This document shows, one piece after another, positions 1 to 8,900 of a DNA stretch of 64,000 nt. This stretch comes from Pedobacter gandavensis. GTDB lineage: Bacteria > Bacteroidota > Bacteroidia > Sphingobacteriales > Sphingobacteriaceae. The position numbers were made by a program, and so were the translations under genes. The DNA lies in assembly GCF_014172405.1 (NCBI RefSeq), contig NZ_WNXC01000006.1, forward strand, positions 62,001 through 126,000. Direction: 5' to 3'. The notes beneath the pieces are model-generated. The model was not told the origin of the DNA. It saw nothing but the letters and a program-made list of their open reading frames with translations, and made no database searches. Numbering within the stretch: the first letter of the stretch is position 1; each line of letters begins with the position of its first letter.

Positions 1-1353
1 TTCTAATTGACTCAGAACCTTAGAAAGTTCGTCAAACCTAGAAATTTTCGCCGTCAGTAGCAGGTCTTGATTATCCTCCTCATATACCACAGGCACATTG
101 TACCAACGACTGATCTTCTTCATAATACTTCCCAATGGCTCGGACTTAAATACAAACTCCCCATTTTTCCAGGCCAGCAATTCAGCTACATTAACATTTT
201 CTACTTTAGCCGTTGTATCCGTCAATAACAGCTGCTGTCCAGGTTTCAGGTAAGTTTCCTTATTTCCAATTGAAGGGTGATCAACCAATATCTTTCCATC
301 CAATAAAACGGTGCTGACCACCTCATCATCTGGATAACTGCTCACTTGAAAATGCGTCCCCAAGACTTTAACTTCCTGTTTGGCCGACTTGACCACAAAA
401 GGACTTGCGGCGGCGGTAGCAACCTCAAAATAAGCCTCACCACTGAGCGTTACTTTACGAATCTTCTCGGCGGAAAATACACCTGGAAATTTAAGGGAAG
501 ATGCTGCATTTACCCATACCTTGGTCCCATCAGATAGCGTAATCATATACTGACCACCGTTAGGGGTTTTAAGCGTCAAATCCTGCCCATAGGCAGACAC
601 GGAAAGTTCGGTACCATCGTTATAGGTGATTCCTGATTCTGTGATCAGCAATCCACTTTTCACCTCGCTTAAATTAATGACTTGGCCATCTGGCAATAAA
701 AGCGCAGCCTTGTTACTGCCTGGTACAATACCATAAGAAGCCGAACCAGTAATCGGATCATCGAATTTTGAAGCCCTGAATTCCCGATAAAATATGGACA
801 TAACACCTGTGGTCAATAAGGCCAGGCAGGCTATTGCGAGGTAAGCGAAAGACCTTTGCTTATAAAATGGAATGAGTTTTATCTTATGATCCATGGATTT
901 AATCACCGAACTCAATAAGGGGTAAAGGTCGGCAATATGTTTTTTTAAGCGTATATCGATAAAATTTGAAGGAAGTTCATCTGCTAAAGCTTTACGAATC
1001 AATAAACGCAATTCTTTTTGAGAAAGTGTTCCGAAATGTGCCATCAGCAGCTCCGTTTCTTCATCGCTAACAAACTTCCTAAAATAATCAAACACCAGGT
1101 TTTCTGCCATGGTATTCAGTTGAACTTTGAAAGCTGTTTTTAAAGAAATACTGTTCCTATTATCCCATACGGTTAAGAACAAATCCTGAACCAATTTATC
1201 TACTAAATTCTGATCTTTTAAGAGGTGTAGCAGTTGCCCATATATCTTTTCACTGTAGAACACATAAATTTTCCCGAAGGCAGCTTCATCTCCTGCTTTC
1301 AACTTTGTCAGTTCTTCTATTTCATTCCAGTGCCCTGTTACTTTAATCCCCAT
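1..1353 (-). CDS. ECF sigma region-2 / FecR anti-sigma fusion protein, C-terminus off the window
   Basis: The frame is open without a stop from ATG at 1353 to the window edge (451 codons visible). Residues about 10-92 match sigma-70 region 2: an LKAGDEAAF start, the IYVFY helix, QDLFLTVWDNR and ENLVFDYFRK. They align well with the ordinary ECF sigma encoded at 26376-26945. No region 4 follows. The frame instead enters a FecR protein: cytoplasmic helical part, one membrane segment at about 169-188, and a periplasmic FecR domain (LPDGQVINLS, LSDGTKVWVNAASSLKFP, LSGEAYFEV, VLGTHFQV) followed by the start of the C-terminal DUF4974 part. FecR proteins normally signal from a SusC receptor to a separate sigma factor. 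A FecR-only start at Met82 is possible but would still carry the end of sigma2. The partner SusC gene would lie off the left edge. Confidence 0.85.
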   Translation of the reverse strand, partial: MGIKVTGHWNEIEELTKLKAGDEAAFGKIYVFYSEKIYGQLLHLLKDQNLVDKLVQDLFLTVWDNRNSISLKTAFKVQLNTMAENLVFDYFRKFVSDEETELLMAHFGTLSQKELRLLIRKALADELPSNFIDIRLKKHIADLYPLLSSVIKSMDHKIKLIPFYKQRSFAYLAIACLALLTTGVMSIFYREFRASKFDDPITGSASYGIVPGSNKAALLLPDGQVINLSEVKSGLLITESGITYNDGTELSVSAYGQDLTLKTPNGGQYMITLSDGTKVWVNAASSLKFPGVFSAEKIRKVTLSGEAYFEVATAAASPFVVKSAKQEVKVLGTHFQVSSYPDDEVVSTVLLDGKILVDHPSIGNKETYLKPGQQLLLTDTTAKVENVNVAELLAWKNGEFVFKSEPLGSIMKKISRWYNVPVVYEEDNQDLLLTAKISRFDELSKVLSQLE

Positions 1354-1388
1354 AAATTTCCAGCGTTATCCTGTTTATTTTTTGTAAT

Positions 1389-1430
1389 CCTGACTAAGAA
1401 AATTATAATTTCAGATAATTCTTAGTCAGG
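1389..1430. promoter_or_regulatory. 12-bp perfect inverted repeat upstream of the sigma2-FecR gene
   Basis: CCTGACTAAGAA (1389-1400) is repeated in inverted form as TTCTTAGTCAGG (1419-1430), separated by 18 AT-rich bases. It lies 36-77 bp upstream of the sigma2-FecR start codon, in the promoter or leader position. It could be an operator or a leader hairpin; the sequence alone does not decide. Confidence 0.5.
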
Positions 1431-1457
1431 AAGAAAACAATTAATACTTATAACAAT

Positions 1458-1485
1458 AGTTTTATACAAACGTTTGTATAAAACT
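1458..1485. promoter_or_regulatory. 28-bp perfect palindrome with an AAACGTTT core
   Basis: A perfect 28-bp palindrome whose centre is ACAAACGTTTGT, between the end of the aminopeptidase P gene and the upstream region of the sigma2-FecR gene. The AAACGTTT core with central CG resembles LacI-family operators. It could equally be an AT-rich terminator stem for the aminopeptidase gene, although no clear T run follows on the minus strand. No LacI-family gene is in the window. Confidence 0.5.
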
Positions 1486-1507
1486 TCCGATTTAATTCAA
1501 TTGTTAC

Positions 1508-2905
1508 CTAAAAGGCATTACTTCTGATTTCTTCTACCTCTTCTACGGAAATCGCCAGGTCTTTACCTAGTTTTCTAAAGCCATCAGAGGTGATCACATA
1601 ATCATCTTCTACTCTGATACCACCAAAATCCCTATAAGCCTGAACTTTATCGTAGTTGATATATTCTGAAAACTCATTACTTTGCTGCCATTGGTCAATC
1701 AGTTCAGGAATGAAATAAAGCCCTGGTTCTACTGTCACGACATATCCTTCTGCCAATTCTTTCCCCAATCTAAGTGATTTCAGACCAAACTGGCTGGTGT
1801 TTTTCTGCAGGTCATCTGTATATCCAACATATTGTTCACCAAGATTTTCCATATCATGAACATCCAGTCCCATCATGTGTCCGGTACCACATTGAAAAAA
1901 CAAGGCATGTGCCCCCCTGCTCACCGCATCTTCCAGATTTCCTTTCATCAATCCCAATTCTTTTAAGCCTTCCGCAAGACTTAAGCAAGACTGATAATGT
2001 ACGTCTATATACCTAACACCAGGTTTTAATGCCTGAACAGCCTCCTGATAAGCATGAAGTACGATGTTATACGCATCTTTCTGAGCTGGCAGGAATTTTT
2101 TACCGGCAGGAAAAGTACGGGTAAGGTCGCCGGCATAACCCATTGGCGTTTCTGCACCGGAATCATTCAATACCATATCTCCTTCTTTTAAGGTATTACC
2201 ATGATAATGATTGTGTAAGATCTGTCCGTTTACGGTTAAAATAATCGGGTAGGAAAGTTGTCCGCCAGCAGTTAAGGCTACCTGATGAACAGCTGCTGCC
2301 AATTCATTTTCCGTCATTCCTGGTCTGGCAAGTTGCATCGCTTTCAAATGCATATCTGCAGAAATCACCGATGCCTTATCTAATTCGATCAATTCCAGTG
2401 CTGATTTCACAGAACGTTGTGCGACTACAGCTTTGATAAACAGAACTGATGCCTGCTCCTTTACTGCTGCAGGCGTGATCCCCAGCAATTCTGCCAATTT
2501 AATTTTATGTTCTGCGCGATATGGAGGAAGGAAATGTATGGTCCTTCCCTGAGTTTTTGCTTTAGCAAGATATTGATCCAGTTGATTTAAAGGTGCAAGC
2601 TGAGTAAGACCTGCTTCATTTGCTTTCTCGGCTAATGTTTTTTGTCTACCCATCCAAACAATCGCATCAATGCTCATCTCATCTCCAAACAGGGTCACTT
2701 GATTTTCATCCAGGTCAATTACCGCAGCAAGCTGAGGTTCCGGAATCCCAAAGTAATATAAAAAGGTGCTGTCTTGTCTGAAATGGTAGGCATTATCTAA
2801 GAAGTTCATGGGACTTTCTTCATTTCCCAAGAAAAGCAAAATCCCCGATTTGAATTGTTGGGAGAGTTGTTTTCTTCTTGCTATATATTCGTCTTTATGA
2901 AACAT
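1508..2905 (-). CDS. pepP: Xaa-Pro aminopeptidase (aminopeptidase P, M24B)
   Basis: Cytosolic metallopeptidase that removes an N-terminal residue preceding proline. The 465 residues are close to the usual length for the family. An AMP_N domain occupies about residues 1-140 and the creatinase/pita-bread domain about 170-460. The five expected metal ligands are visible: D248 and D260 in LNDSG...GYAGDLTRTF, H343 in GTGHMMGLD, E393 in TVEPGLYF and E433 in IRVEDDYV. The two Asp ligands are 12 apart, one more than in E. coli PepP as I recall it. It is transcribed alone, with a good -7 box upstream. Confidence 0.95.
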   Translation of the reverse strand: MFHKDEYIARRKQLSQQFKSGILLFLGNEESPMNFLDNAYHFRQDSTFLYYFGIPEPQLAAVIDLDENQVTLFGDEMSIDAIVWMGRQKTLAEKANEAGLTQLAPLNQLDQYLAKAKTQGRTIHFLPPYRAEHKIKLAELLGITPAAVKEQASVLFIKAVVAQRSVKSALELIELDKASVISADMHLKAMQLARPGMTENELAAAVHQVALTAGGQLSYPIILTVNGQILHNHYHGNTLKEGDMVLNDSGAETPMGYAGDLTRTFPAGKKFLPAQKDAYNIVLHAYQEAVQALKPGVRYIDVHYQSCLSLAEGLKELGLMKGNLEDAVSRGAHALFFQCGTGHMMGLDVHDMENLGEQYVGYTDDLQKNTSQFGLKSLRLGKELAEGYVVTVEPGLYFIPELIDQWQQSNEFSEYINYDKVQAYRDFGGIRVEDDYVITSDGFRKLGKDLAISVEEVEEIRSNAF

Positions 2906-2928
2906 ATTTTATGGTTTTTAACTAATTT

Positions 2929-2936
2929 CAAAGTTA
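2929..2936 (-). promoter_or_regulatory. -7 promoter box of the aminopeptidase P gene
   Basis: TAACTTTG on the minus strand matches the Bacteroidota -7 consensus TAnnTTTG and lies about 24 bases before the start codon. I see no convincing TTG at the expected -33 distance. Confidence 0.45.
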
Positions 2937-3040
2937 GCGCTTAACCACAAGTATTCTACATTTTTCCAGGAAATAATGAGTCGGAAAATCCCCTTTTAAA
3001 TAATCAGGAATTCAGCGTCGAGGAATTCAACGCTAAGTTA

Positions 3041-3067
3041 AAAGGCTATCTCGAATGAGATAGCCTC
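3041..3067 (-). terminator. Rho-independent terminator after the PH-domain gene
   Basis: A 10-bp stem (AGGCTATCTC, 3043-3052, with GAGATAGCCT, 3057-3066) and a GAAT loop. On the minus strand it is followed by TTTT. It sits just past the stop codon of the gene ending at 3079. Confidence 0.75.
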
Positions 3068-3078
3068 CTTAAAGATGT

Positions 3079-3459
3079 TTATTTCAACACGTGAAAAGCC
3101 AATACGTTCTGTACATCAAATACATTGACCGACTTGTTAAATTTCTTCCTGATGCTGGGTTGAGCTTCTCCGGATATCCAGATTTTCAGCTCCGCATCAA
3201 GGTCAAAAGTACCCGCAGTTTCTACACTAAAGCGCGAAATGCTTTTGTAAGAAATAGACAAATATTCTGTTTTGCTACCTGTAATTCCCTGAATATCTAC
3301 CAGAATAAGACGTTTTGAAGTAAAGATAAAAGTATCTCTGAGCAGTTTGAATCCCAATTCAATTTCCTCTCCTTGGGTTAGGAGTTTATGAAAATCCTTA
3401 TTCAACTGATCGTTATTTACGATACCTGCGTTGCCCATAAGGGCAGAAAATAATCCCAT
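3079..3459 (-). CDS. PH-domain-containing protein (bacterial PH, bPH_1-like)
   Basis: A 126-residue soluble protein without a signal peptide. The pattern GEEIELGFKLLRDTF, then FTSKRLILVDIQGITG, SYKSISRFSVETAG and AELKIWISG is that of bacterial pleckstrin-homology proteins of the YvbH/bPH_1 type. Such domains are thought to be protein- or membrane-binding scaffolds; no enzymatic role is known to me. It begins one base after the stop of the DUF6370 gene, so the two are co-transcribed, and a terminator follows. Confidence 0.8.
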   Translation of the reverse strand: MGLFSALMGNAGIVNNDQLNKDFHKLLTQGEEIELGFKLLRDTFIFTSKRLILVDIQGITGSKTEYLSISYKSISRFSVETAGTFDLDAELKIWISGEAQPSIRKKFNKSVNVFDVQNVLAFHVLK

Positions 3460-3460
3460 A

Positions 3461-3823
3461 TTATATTTTAGTGTTTGGTTGCGCTGGATCGTCTTTCAAT
3501 AGGTTAAAAAAACTGGCTTTAAATCTACCGTTTACCACTTTACCAGTCACCTCTGCTTTTCTGATTTTATTGCAGAAACCATCTTTAGCATGTGCATCAC
3601 CATGGTCATCGATATCAGTTCCATCCACAAAATAAGCATGGCCATCAATTCTTACCGCAAGGTCACATTCTTTTCCTTTCAGGCCAAATTTACACTCTCC
3701 ACAAGCCGTTTCTACGATATGTGGTGTTTTAAAATCAATAGCTGGTTCTTTTTTTGTTTTTTGCTGCGCCTGAACGCCAATAGCCAGAAAGGCAAAAAAC
3801 ATAAGGGTAATAAACTTTTTCAT
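3461..3823 (-). CDS. Small secreted Cys-rich protein, DUF6370 family
   Basis: 120 residues with a clear signal peptide (MKKFITLMFFAFLAIGVQAQ). The mature part has conserved-looking cysteines in ETACGECKFGLKGKECDLAV and GFCNKIRKAEV, which suggests disulfides or metal binding in the periplasm. I recognise it as DUF6370; its role is unknown. A possible -7 box TAACTTTA lies at 3841-3848 on the minus strand, so it probably has its own promoter although the AraC gene lies only 43 bp upstream. It is coupled to the PH-domain gene. Confidence 0.7.
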   Translation of the reverse strand: MKKFITLMFFAFLAIGVQAQQKTKKEPAIDFKTPHIVETACGECKFGLKGKECDLAVRIDGHAYFVDGTDIDDHGDAHAKDGFCNKIRKAEVTGKVVNGRFKASFFNLLKDDPAQPNTKI

Positions 3824-3866
3824 AATCGTTTAAATTTGTCTAAAGTTACAATAAAAAGCAAAAATT

Positions 3867-4802
3867 CTATCGGAAGGATTTAGGTGTACACTGCATGTGT
3901 TTTTTGAAGAAGATATTAAAGTTGGCCGGGTATTCAAAGCCAAGACAATAAGCAATTTGCGCTACATTCCATTCGGTATGCTTCAACAAAGCAACTGCTT
4001 CCGTTGCAATTCTTCTAGATACATGATCAGAAGTCGTTCTCCCGGTGACCTCTTTCACACTATGGTTCAAATGGTTCACGTGTACAGAGAGTTTATGTGC
4101 AAAATCATGAGCCGTCCTGAGTTCCAAAACATGATCTGAAGAACCGATTGGGAATTGACGTTCCAATAACTCTAAAAACAATGACGTGAGTCTGACAGAG
4201 GCATTATTTTCTTTGAAAATAGTACTGGCTGGCCTGACTTTCAGCGCCTCATGTACAATCAAATGAATATAATTCCGCAGTAAGTCATATTTATGGACAT
4301 ACTCCCCCTCCATCTCTTCCATCATTTTCAGCATGATTTTTTTGAACGTCTCTTCCTGTTCCTCGGTAATCAGGATTACCGGGCAATCCTGTATCCGCCA
4401 CAACAAAGACTCCCGCAGGCTTTCATTTCTCTTATGAATAAAATTCTCTGTAAAAAGGCAAAAATAACCCGATTGTGAGGCTGAAGTCGACTCCCAGGCA
4501 TAGGGTATATTCGGATTGGTAAACAACAAAGCTCTTCCATTCACTTCAATCTTTTCATTTGGATAATGAAGCACGCCATGACCAATAATCAAAGATATTT
4601 TATAAAAATCTCTCCGGTTATAAGGAGTTGGGTTCACGTGACAATAAGCAGATCTTTTGAAAATACCGAAATGTCCGATATCACTGACCATCTCAAAGCT
4701 TGGAACAGTAATTTCCGGGCGATGCGTCTTTAGAAGATCATAGTAATCCTTTAAGCTTTCGCTTTTATTCACTTGATAGAGGTCTTGATTTTTGAACAAC
4801 AT
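3867..4802 (-). CDS. AraC-family transcriptional regulator
   Basis: 311 residues. The N-terminal two thirds look like a cupin-type sensor (YKISLIIGHGVLHYPNEKIEVNGRALLFTNPNIPY). The C-terminal 100 residues are an AraC HTH_18 domain with LSVHVNHLNHSVKEVTG in the first HTH and EWNVAQIAYCLGFEYPANFNIFFKKH in the second. It starts 21 bp after the adaptor gene of the RND efflux operon on the same strand, so it is probably the last gene of that operon and its local regulator. The inducer is unknown. Confidence 0.9.
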   Translation of the reverse strand: MLFKNQDLYQVNKSESLKDYYDLLKTHRPEITVPSFEMVSDIGHFGIFKRSAYCHVNPTPYNRRDFYKISLIIGHGVLHYPNEKIEVNGRALLFTNPNIPYAWESTSASQSGYFCLFTENFIHKRNESLRESLLWRIQDCPVILITEEQEETFKKIMLKMMEEMEGEYVHKYDLLRNYIHLIVHEALKVRPASTIFKENNASVRLTSLFLELLERQFPIGSSDHVLELRTAHDFAHKLSVHVNHLNHSVKEVTGRTTSDHVSRRIATEAVALLKHTEWNVAQIAYCLGFEYPANFNIFFKKHMQCTPKSFR

Positions 4803-4823
4803 ACAATCAATGTTAAGGCAAAT

Positions 4824-5927
4824 TTAGGATTTGATTGGCGTTCCTGCACGCAATTCTTCTGATGGACTTGTAACAAGTTCATCACCAATGGTCAGTGTTC
4901 CGAAAATTTCCGTCTGATCCTCGGTTTCTCTACCTTTCTTTACGTTTACTTTTTCCGCTTTATTTCCTACCACCTTCCATACATAGGTACCTTCTGCGGT
5001 TTCAATAATTGCTTTTCTAGGGACAATAAAAGTGCTGGCATTCGCAGGAAGTGGGATATGAACTTCTGCGACCATTCCTGGCAACAGCTGTTTATTCTCA
5101 TTTGGGACATCCATTTCTACCTTTTCTGAACGTAAACGTAAATCCAATGCTCCAGACAAACGCTTTACTTTTGCAATAAACACTTGCTCTGGCAATGACC
5201 TTACTGTAAAACTCACTTCATCCCCTGCTTTCAGGTACCCGGTATACACTTCTGGAATAGCAATGGCCAGACGGAGGTTCTTTTGCTCCTGTAAGGTGAA
5301 TAATGGAAATTCCGAACCTTTCCCAGAAGGACCTACATAAGCCCCTAAATTCACATTCCTTGCCGTGATTTTTCCATTAAAAGGCGCACGAATTTCCAGG
5401 TAATCTCTTAGCGATCCCACTTCCTGATAGGACGCTTTTGCCGCTTCAAATTGTGCCAAATCAGAATTTTTACGAGCAACAGCCTGATCCAAATCATTTT
5501 TAGAAATGGTACCTGGAGTTTTACTGGTTTCATAGAGGCGGTCGTAATGTGCTTTACTGGCCATATACAATGCTTCCTGAGACTTCAACCTGCTCTTTGC
5601 TGCTGCCAGTTGCGCATTGGTTTCCGGAGCTTCCAGCGTCATCAACAATTGACCTTTCTTCACCTCTGAACCGATATCTACATTTAAAGTTTTCACGAAA
5701 CTGCTCACCTTTGCGTACAAATCCACCTGCTGAAAAGCGCTGAGCTCACCAGGAAGCTGTAAAGCTGTCGAAAGTTTTTCCTTCTGAAGCTTAAACGTAG
5801 CAATCGGAGCAGCTTTTTCAGTGGCAACGGTATCTTTTTTTGCGGTAGCTGTGCAGCCATTCAGCAAGGTTAAAAGTGCCATCCCCCCAGTGATATAAAT
5901 GGTGTATGGTAATATATATTTTTTCAT
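4824..5927 (-). CDS. RND efflux periplasmic adaptor (membrane fusion lipoprotein)
   Basis: 367 residues of the HlyD/AcrA family, bridging the inner-membrane pump to the outer-membrane channel. The N-terminal lipobox-like sequence LLTLLNGC suggests a lipoprotein. The order is biotinyl-lipoyl half-motif (VDLYAKVSSFVKTLNVDIGSEVKKGQLLMTLEAPE), a coiled-coil hairpin (AAAKSRLKSQEALYMASKAHYDRL and following), second half-motif (LEIRAPFNGKITARNVNLGAYV), then beta-barrel and C-terminal domains (PNENKQLLPGMVAEVHI). It follows the permease gene, 54 bp downstream of it. Confidence 0.92.
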   Translation of the reverse strand: MKKYILPYTIYITGGMALLTLLNGCTATAKKDTVATEKAAPIATFKLQKEKLSTALQLPGELSAFQQVDLYAKVSSFVKTLNVDIGSEVKKGQLLMTLEAPETNAQLAAAKSRLKSQEALYMASKAHYDRLYETSKTPGTISKNDLDQAVARKNSDLAQFEAAKASYQEVGSLRDYLEIRAPFNGKITARNVNLGAYVGPSGKGSEFPLFTLQEQKNLRLAIAIPEVYTGYLKAGDEVSFTVRSLPEQVFIAKVKRLSGALDLRLRSEKVEMDVPNENKQLLPGMVAEVHIPLPANASTFIVPRKAIIETAEGTYVWKVVGNKAEKVNVKKGRETEDQTEIFGTLTIGDELVTSPSEELRAGTPIKS

Positions 5928-5981
5928 CTCTGTATGTTTTATAACTTAATGTCTGATCTTAAAATGGGGATTATCTTTCAA

Positions 5982-8900
5982 TTATTCGGACAATCCTTTG
6001 ATGTAATGTTTGCTTTCTTCATCCTCAGGATCAAGAGAAATCGATTCCGTAGAAACCTTTCCCTGTACCCAGGCAAACACCAATGGTAAGATAACCAATA
6101 CGGCGAAAGTAGAGGCAATTAAACCTCCGATTACCGCTCTTCCCAATGGAGAAACCTGATCACCACCTTCTCCATGTCCGATCGCCATAGGCAACATCCC
6201 CGCAATCATAGCCACCGTGGTCATGATGATTGGGCGAATCCTTAAAGCTGCCGCCTCTCTCGCCGATTCCAGCGCATTTCCATTGTGTTTACGCAGATGT
6301 TCCGCATTGGTGATTAACAGTACGGCATTGGCAATAGACACCCCAACCGACATAATAATCCCCATATAGGATTGTAAATTTAAGGTAGAACCCGTTAACA
6401 TCAATAACAATAATGCACCCAATACGACCGCCGGTACGGTTGCTAAAATGACTAATGGAACTTTGAAAGATTGAAAGTTAGCGGATAACATCAAAAAGAT
6501 CACTACAATAGCCACTAAAAGTCCGGATTGCAGACTGCTCAGTGTATCGTCCAGCACCTTAATCATACCTACTGGTTGCACCACAAGCCCTCTTGGCAAT
6601 TCGCCCAATGCTTTAATTGCTTGAGTGACATCCTTCGATGCAGTTCCAAGGTCTTTTTTATTTAGATTGGCTGTGACTGATAGATAAGGCGTCGCCCCCA
6701 CATTGTCATTCTCTCCATAAGTAGTATCCGTGCTGATACTGGCTACATCACTCAATATCGGACGGTTAGAATTTCTCAAAAGAGGAATTTCTCCCAGGTT
6801 TTCCTTACTACTCATTTTATTGAACGGAACCTGTACCTGAACACCATAAGCAAGACCAATCTTTTCATCCACCCAGACATTTTTATCTGTGTATCGGGAA
6901 GAAGATGTGGAAGCCACCAAAGATCTTGACACATCATTTAAATCGACGCCCAGCTGTGCCGCTTTAACCCGATCAATGTTGATGTTAAGCGAAGGATACT
7001 TAATGGGCTGCGCAATCTGCACATCTCTCAAATAAGGAATACCATTCAACGCTTTCATGATCTTCTTCGCGTAAACCTCATTTTCTTTTTTGTTTTTTCC
7101 TGCGATGCGGACCTCCACTGGAGTAGAGGAGCCTTGACTCAAAACTTTATCGGTAAGTTCTATCGGTTCAAATGACAATTTAACATCAGGTTCCAATGCT
7201 TTCACGCGGGCCCTGAGTAAATCTTTAAACTCTTCCATGTCTACATGGTAATCTTTCAATCCCACCTGGAAAACCGCTTCATGAGGACCTGCCATAAACA
7301 AATATATCGGGTTCACAGAAAACAAAGCTGGATGCTGGCCGACATACACTGAAGTAATGGCGAGGTGTTCCGCTCCTACCATTTTCTTTAACTCTGCCAA
7401 TATCACCTGCACTTTCTCTTCAGTACGTTCCAGGCGGGTTCCATCAGGTGCCCGCATTCTCAATTGAAACTGGCTGGAATTCACTTTTGGCAATACGTCT
7501 CTTCCGATATTGGCCAATAAAATTGCCGCAATAGCAATTATGACGACCAGATAACCCAATACTACCGGTTTCCGATAAGGCATAATCCGATCCAGAAAAC
7601 GCATAAACCGGTTTCGGAAACGCTCAAATAACCCCAGTTTACCATCATTGTCAAAATCTTCCCTTTCTACTAAAATTTTCTTTTGATTCAGGGTGTCCTT
7701 TTCTGATTCCAAACTTAGTCCTGTTTCCAGAAAGATGGCTTCATCATCAGTGATATTATCTGCATGTGGTTTTGCTTTCTTTGGATGCGCAACCATCAGC
7801 CAGTTGGCCATAATGGGCACAAAAGTTTGAGATAAAAAGAAAGACACAATCATAGAGAAGCCAATGGCTAGTGCCAGTGGTAAAAACAATGCTCCGGGAA
7901 TGCCTGTCATCGTGAATGCAGGAGCGAATACGGCCAGGATACAAAACAAGATCAATAATTTCGGAAAGGCAATCTCTTTACAGGCATCCCAGATGGCTAA
8001 AGCCTTGGGTTTCCCCATGTCAAAATGCTGGTGAATATTTTCAATCGTTACTGTCGACTCATCTACTAAAATTCCAATTGCCAGTGCCAATCCGCTCAAG
8101 GACATAATATTGATCGTTTGTCCGAAAAGTTTTAGAAACAATACACCTGCTATAATGGAAGTAGGAATCGTCAGGATTACGATCAACGCTGCACGTTTAT
8201 CCCCAAGGAATAACAACACCATTAAGCCCGTTAATAAGGCCCCGATTACCCCTTCACTGATCAAACTTTTTACCGCATTGATTACGTATACCGATTGGTC
8301 AAACTCATAAGAAAGTTTCACATCTTCCGGCAGTGTATTTTGAATCATCGGCAGGTTCTCCTTCAGTTTACTCACCACATCCCAGGTAGAGGCATCTCCA
8401 GACTTGGCAATACTCAAATAAACCGATCGTTTTCCATTGATCAATGCATATCCAGCAGTCGCATCTGCCCCATCCTTAACCACCGCTACATCACGGAGGT
8501 AAAGGTTCTGTACCCCTCCTTTAAACAACGGAATGTTTTCAAATTCTTTTACCTTTTTTATCGTGTAATTCGTAGGTGTCAGGTAATTTTTATCACCAAC
8601 TCTGACGTTTCCTGAAGGTGCGGTCTGGTTGTTAACTTTAATCGCCTCTACCACCTGGTCTACCGTCAGCTGATGTGCACGCAGCAATTCGGGGTCTACG
8701 TTGATCTCAATGGTCCGCACACTCCCACCGAATGGAGCAGGAGCTAATAAACCTGGAATAGCCGTAAAAGATGCCCGTACATAGGTATTCGCAAAATCCT
8801 GCAACTCATTATTACTGCGGATAGGACTACTCAACACCAATTGTCCGACAGGCAACGAGGACGCGTCAAAACGAATGATGAACGGCGGTTGTGAGCCTGG

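Noticed and set aside
8295..8615. 106-residue plus-strand ORF in the RND permease gene
   Set aside because: Shadow of the permease; no independent support.
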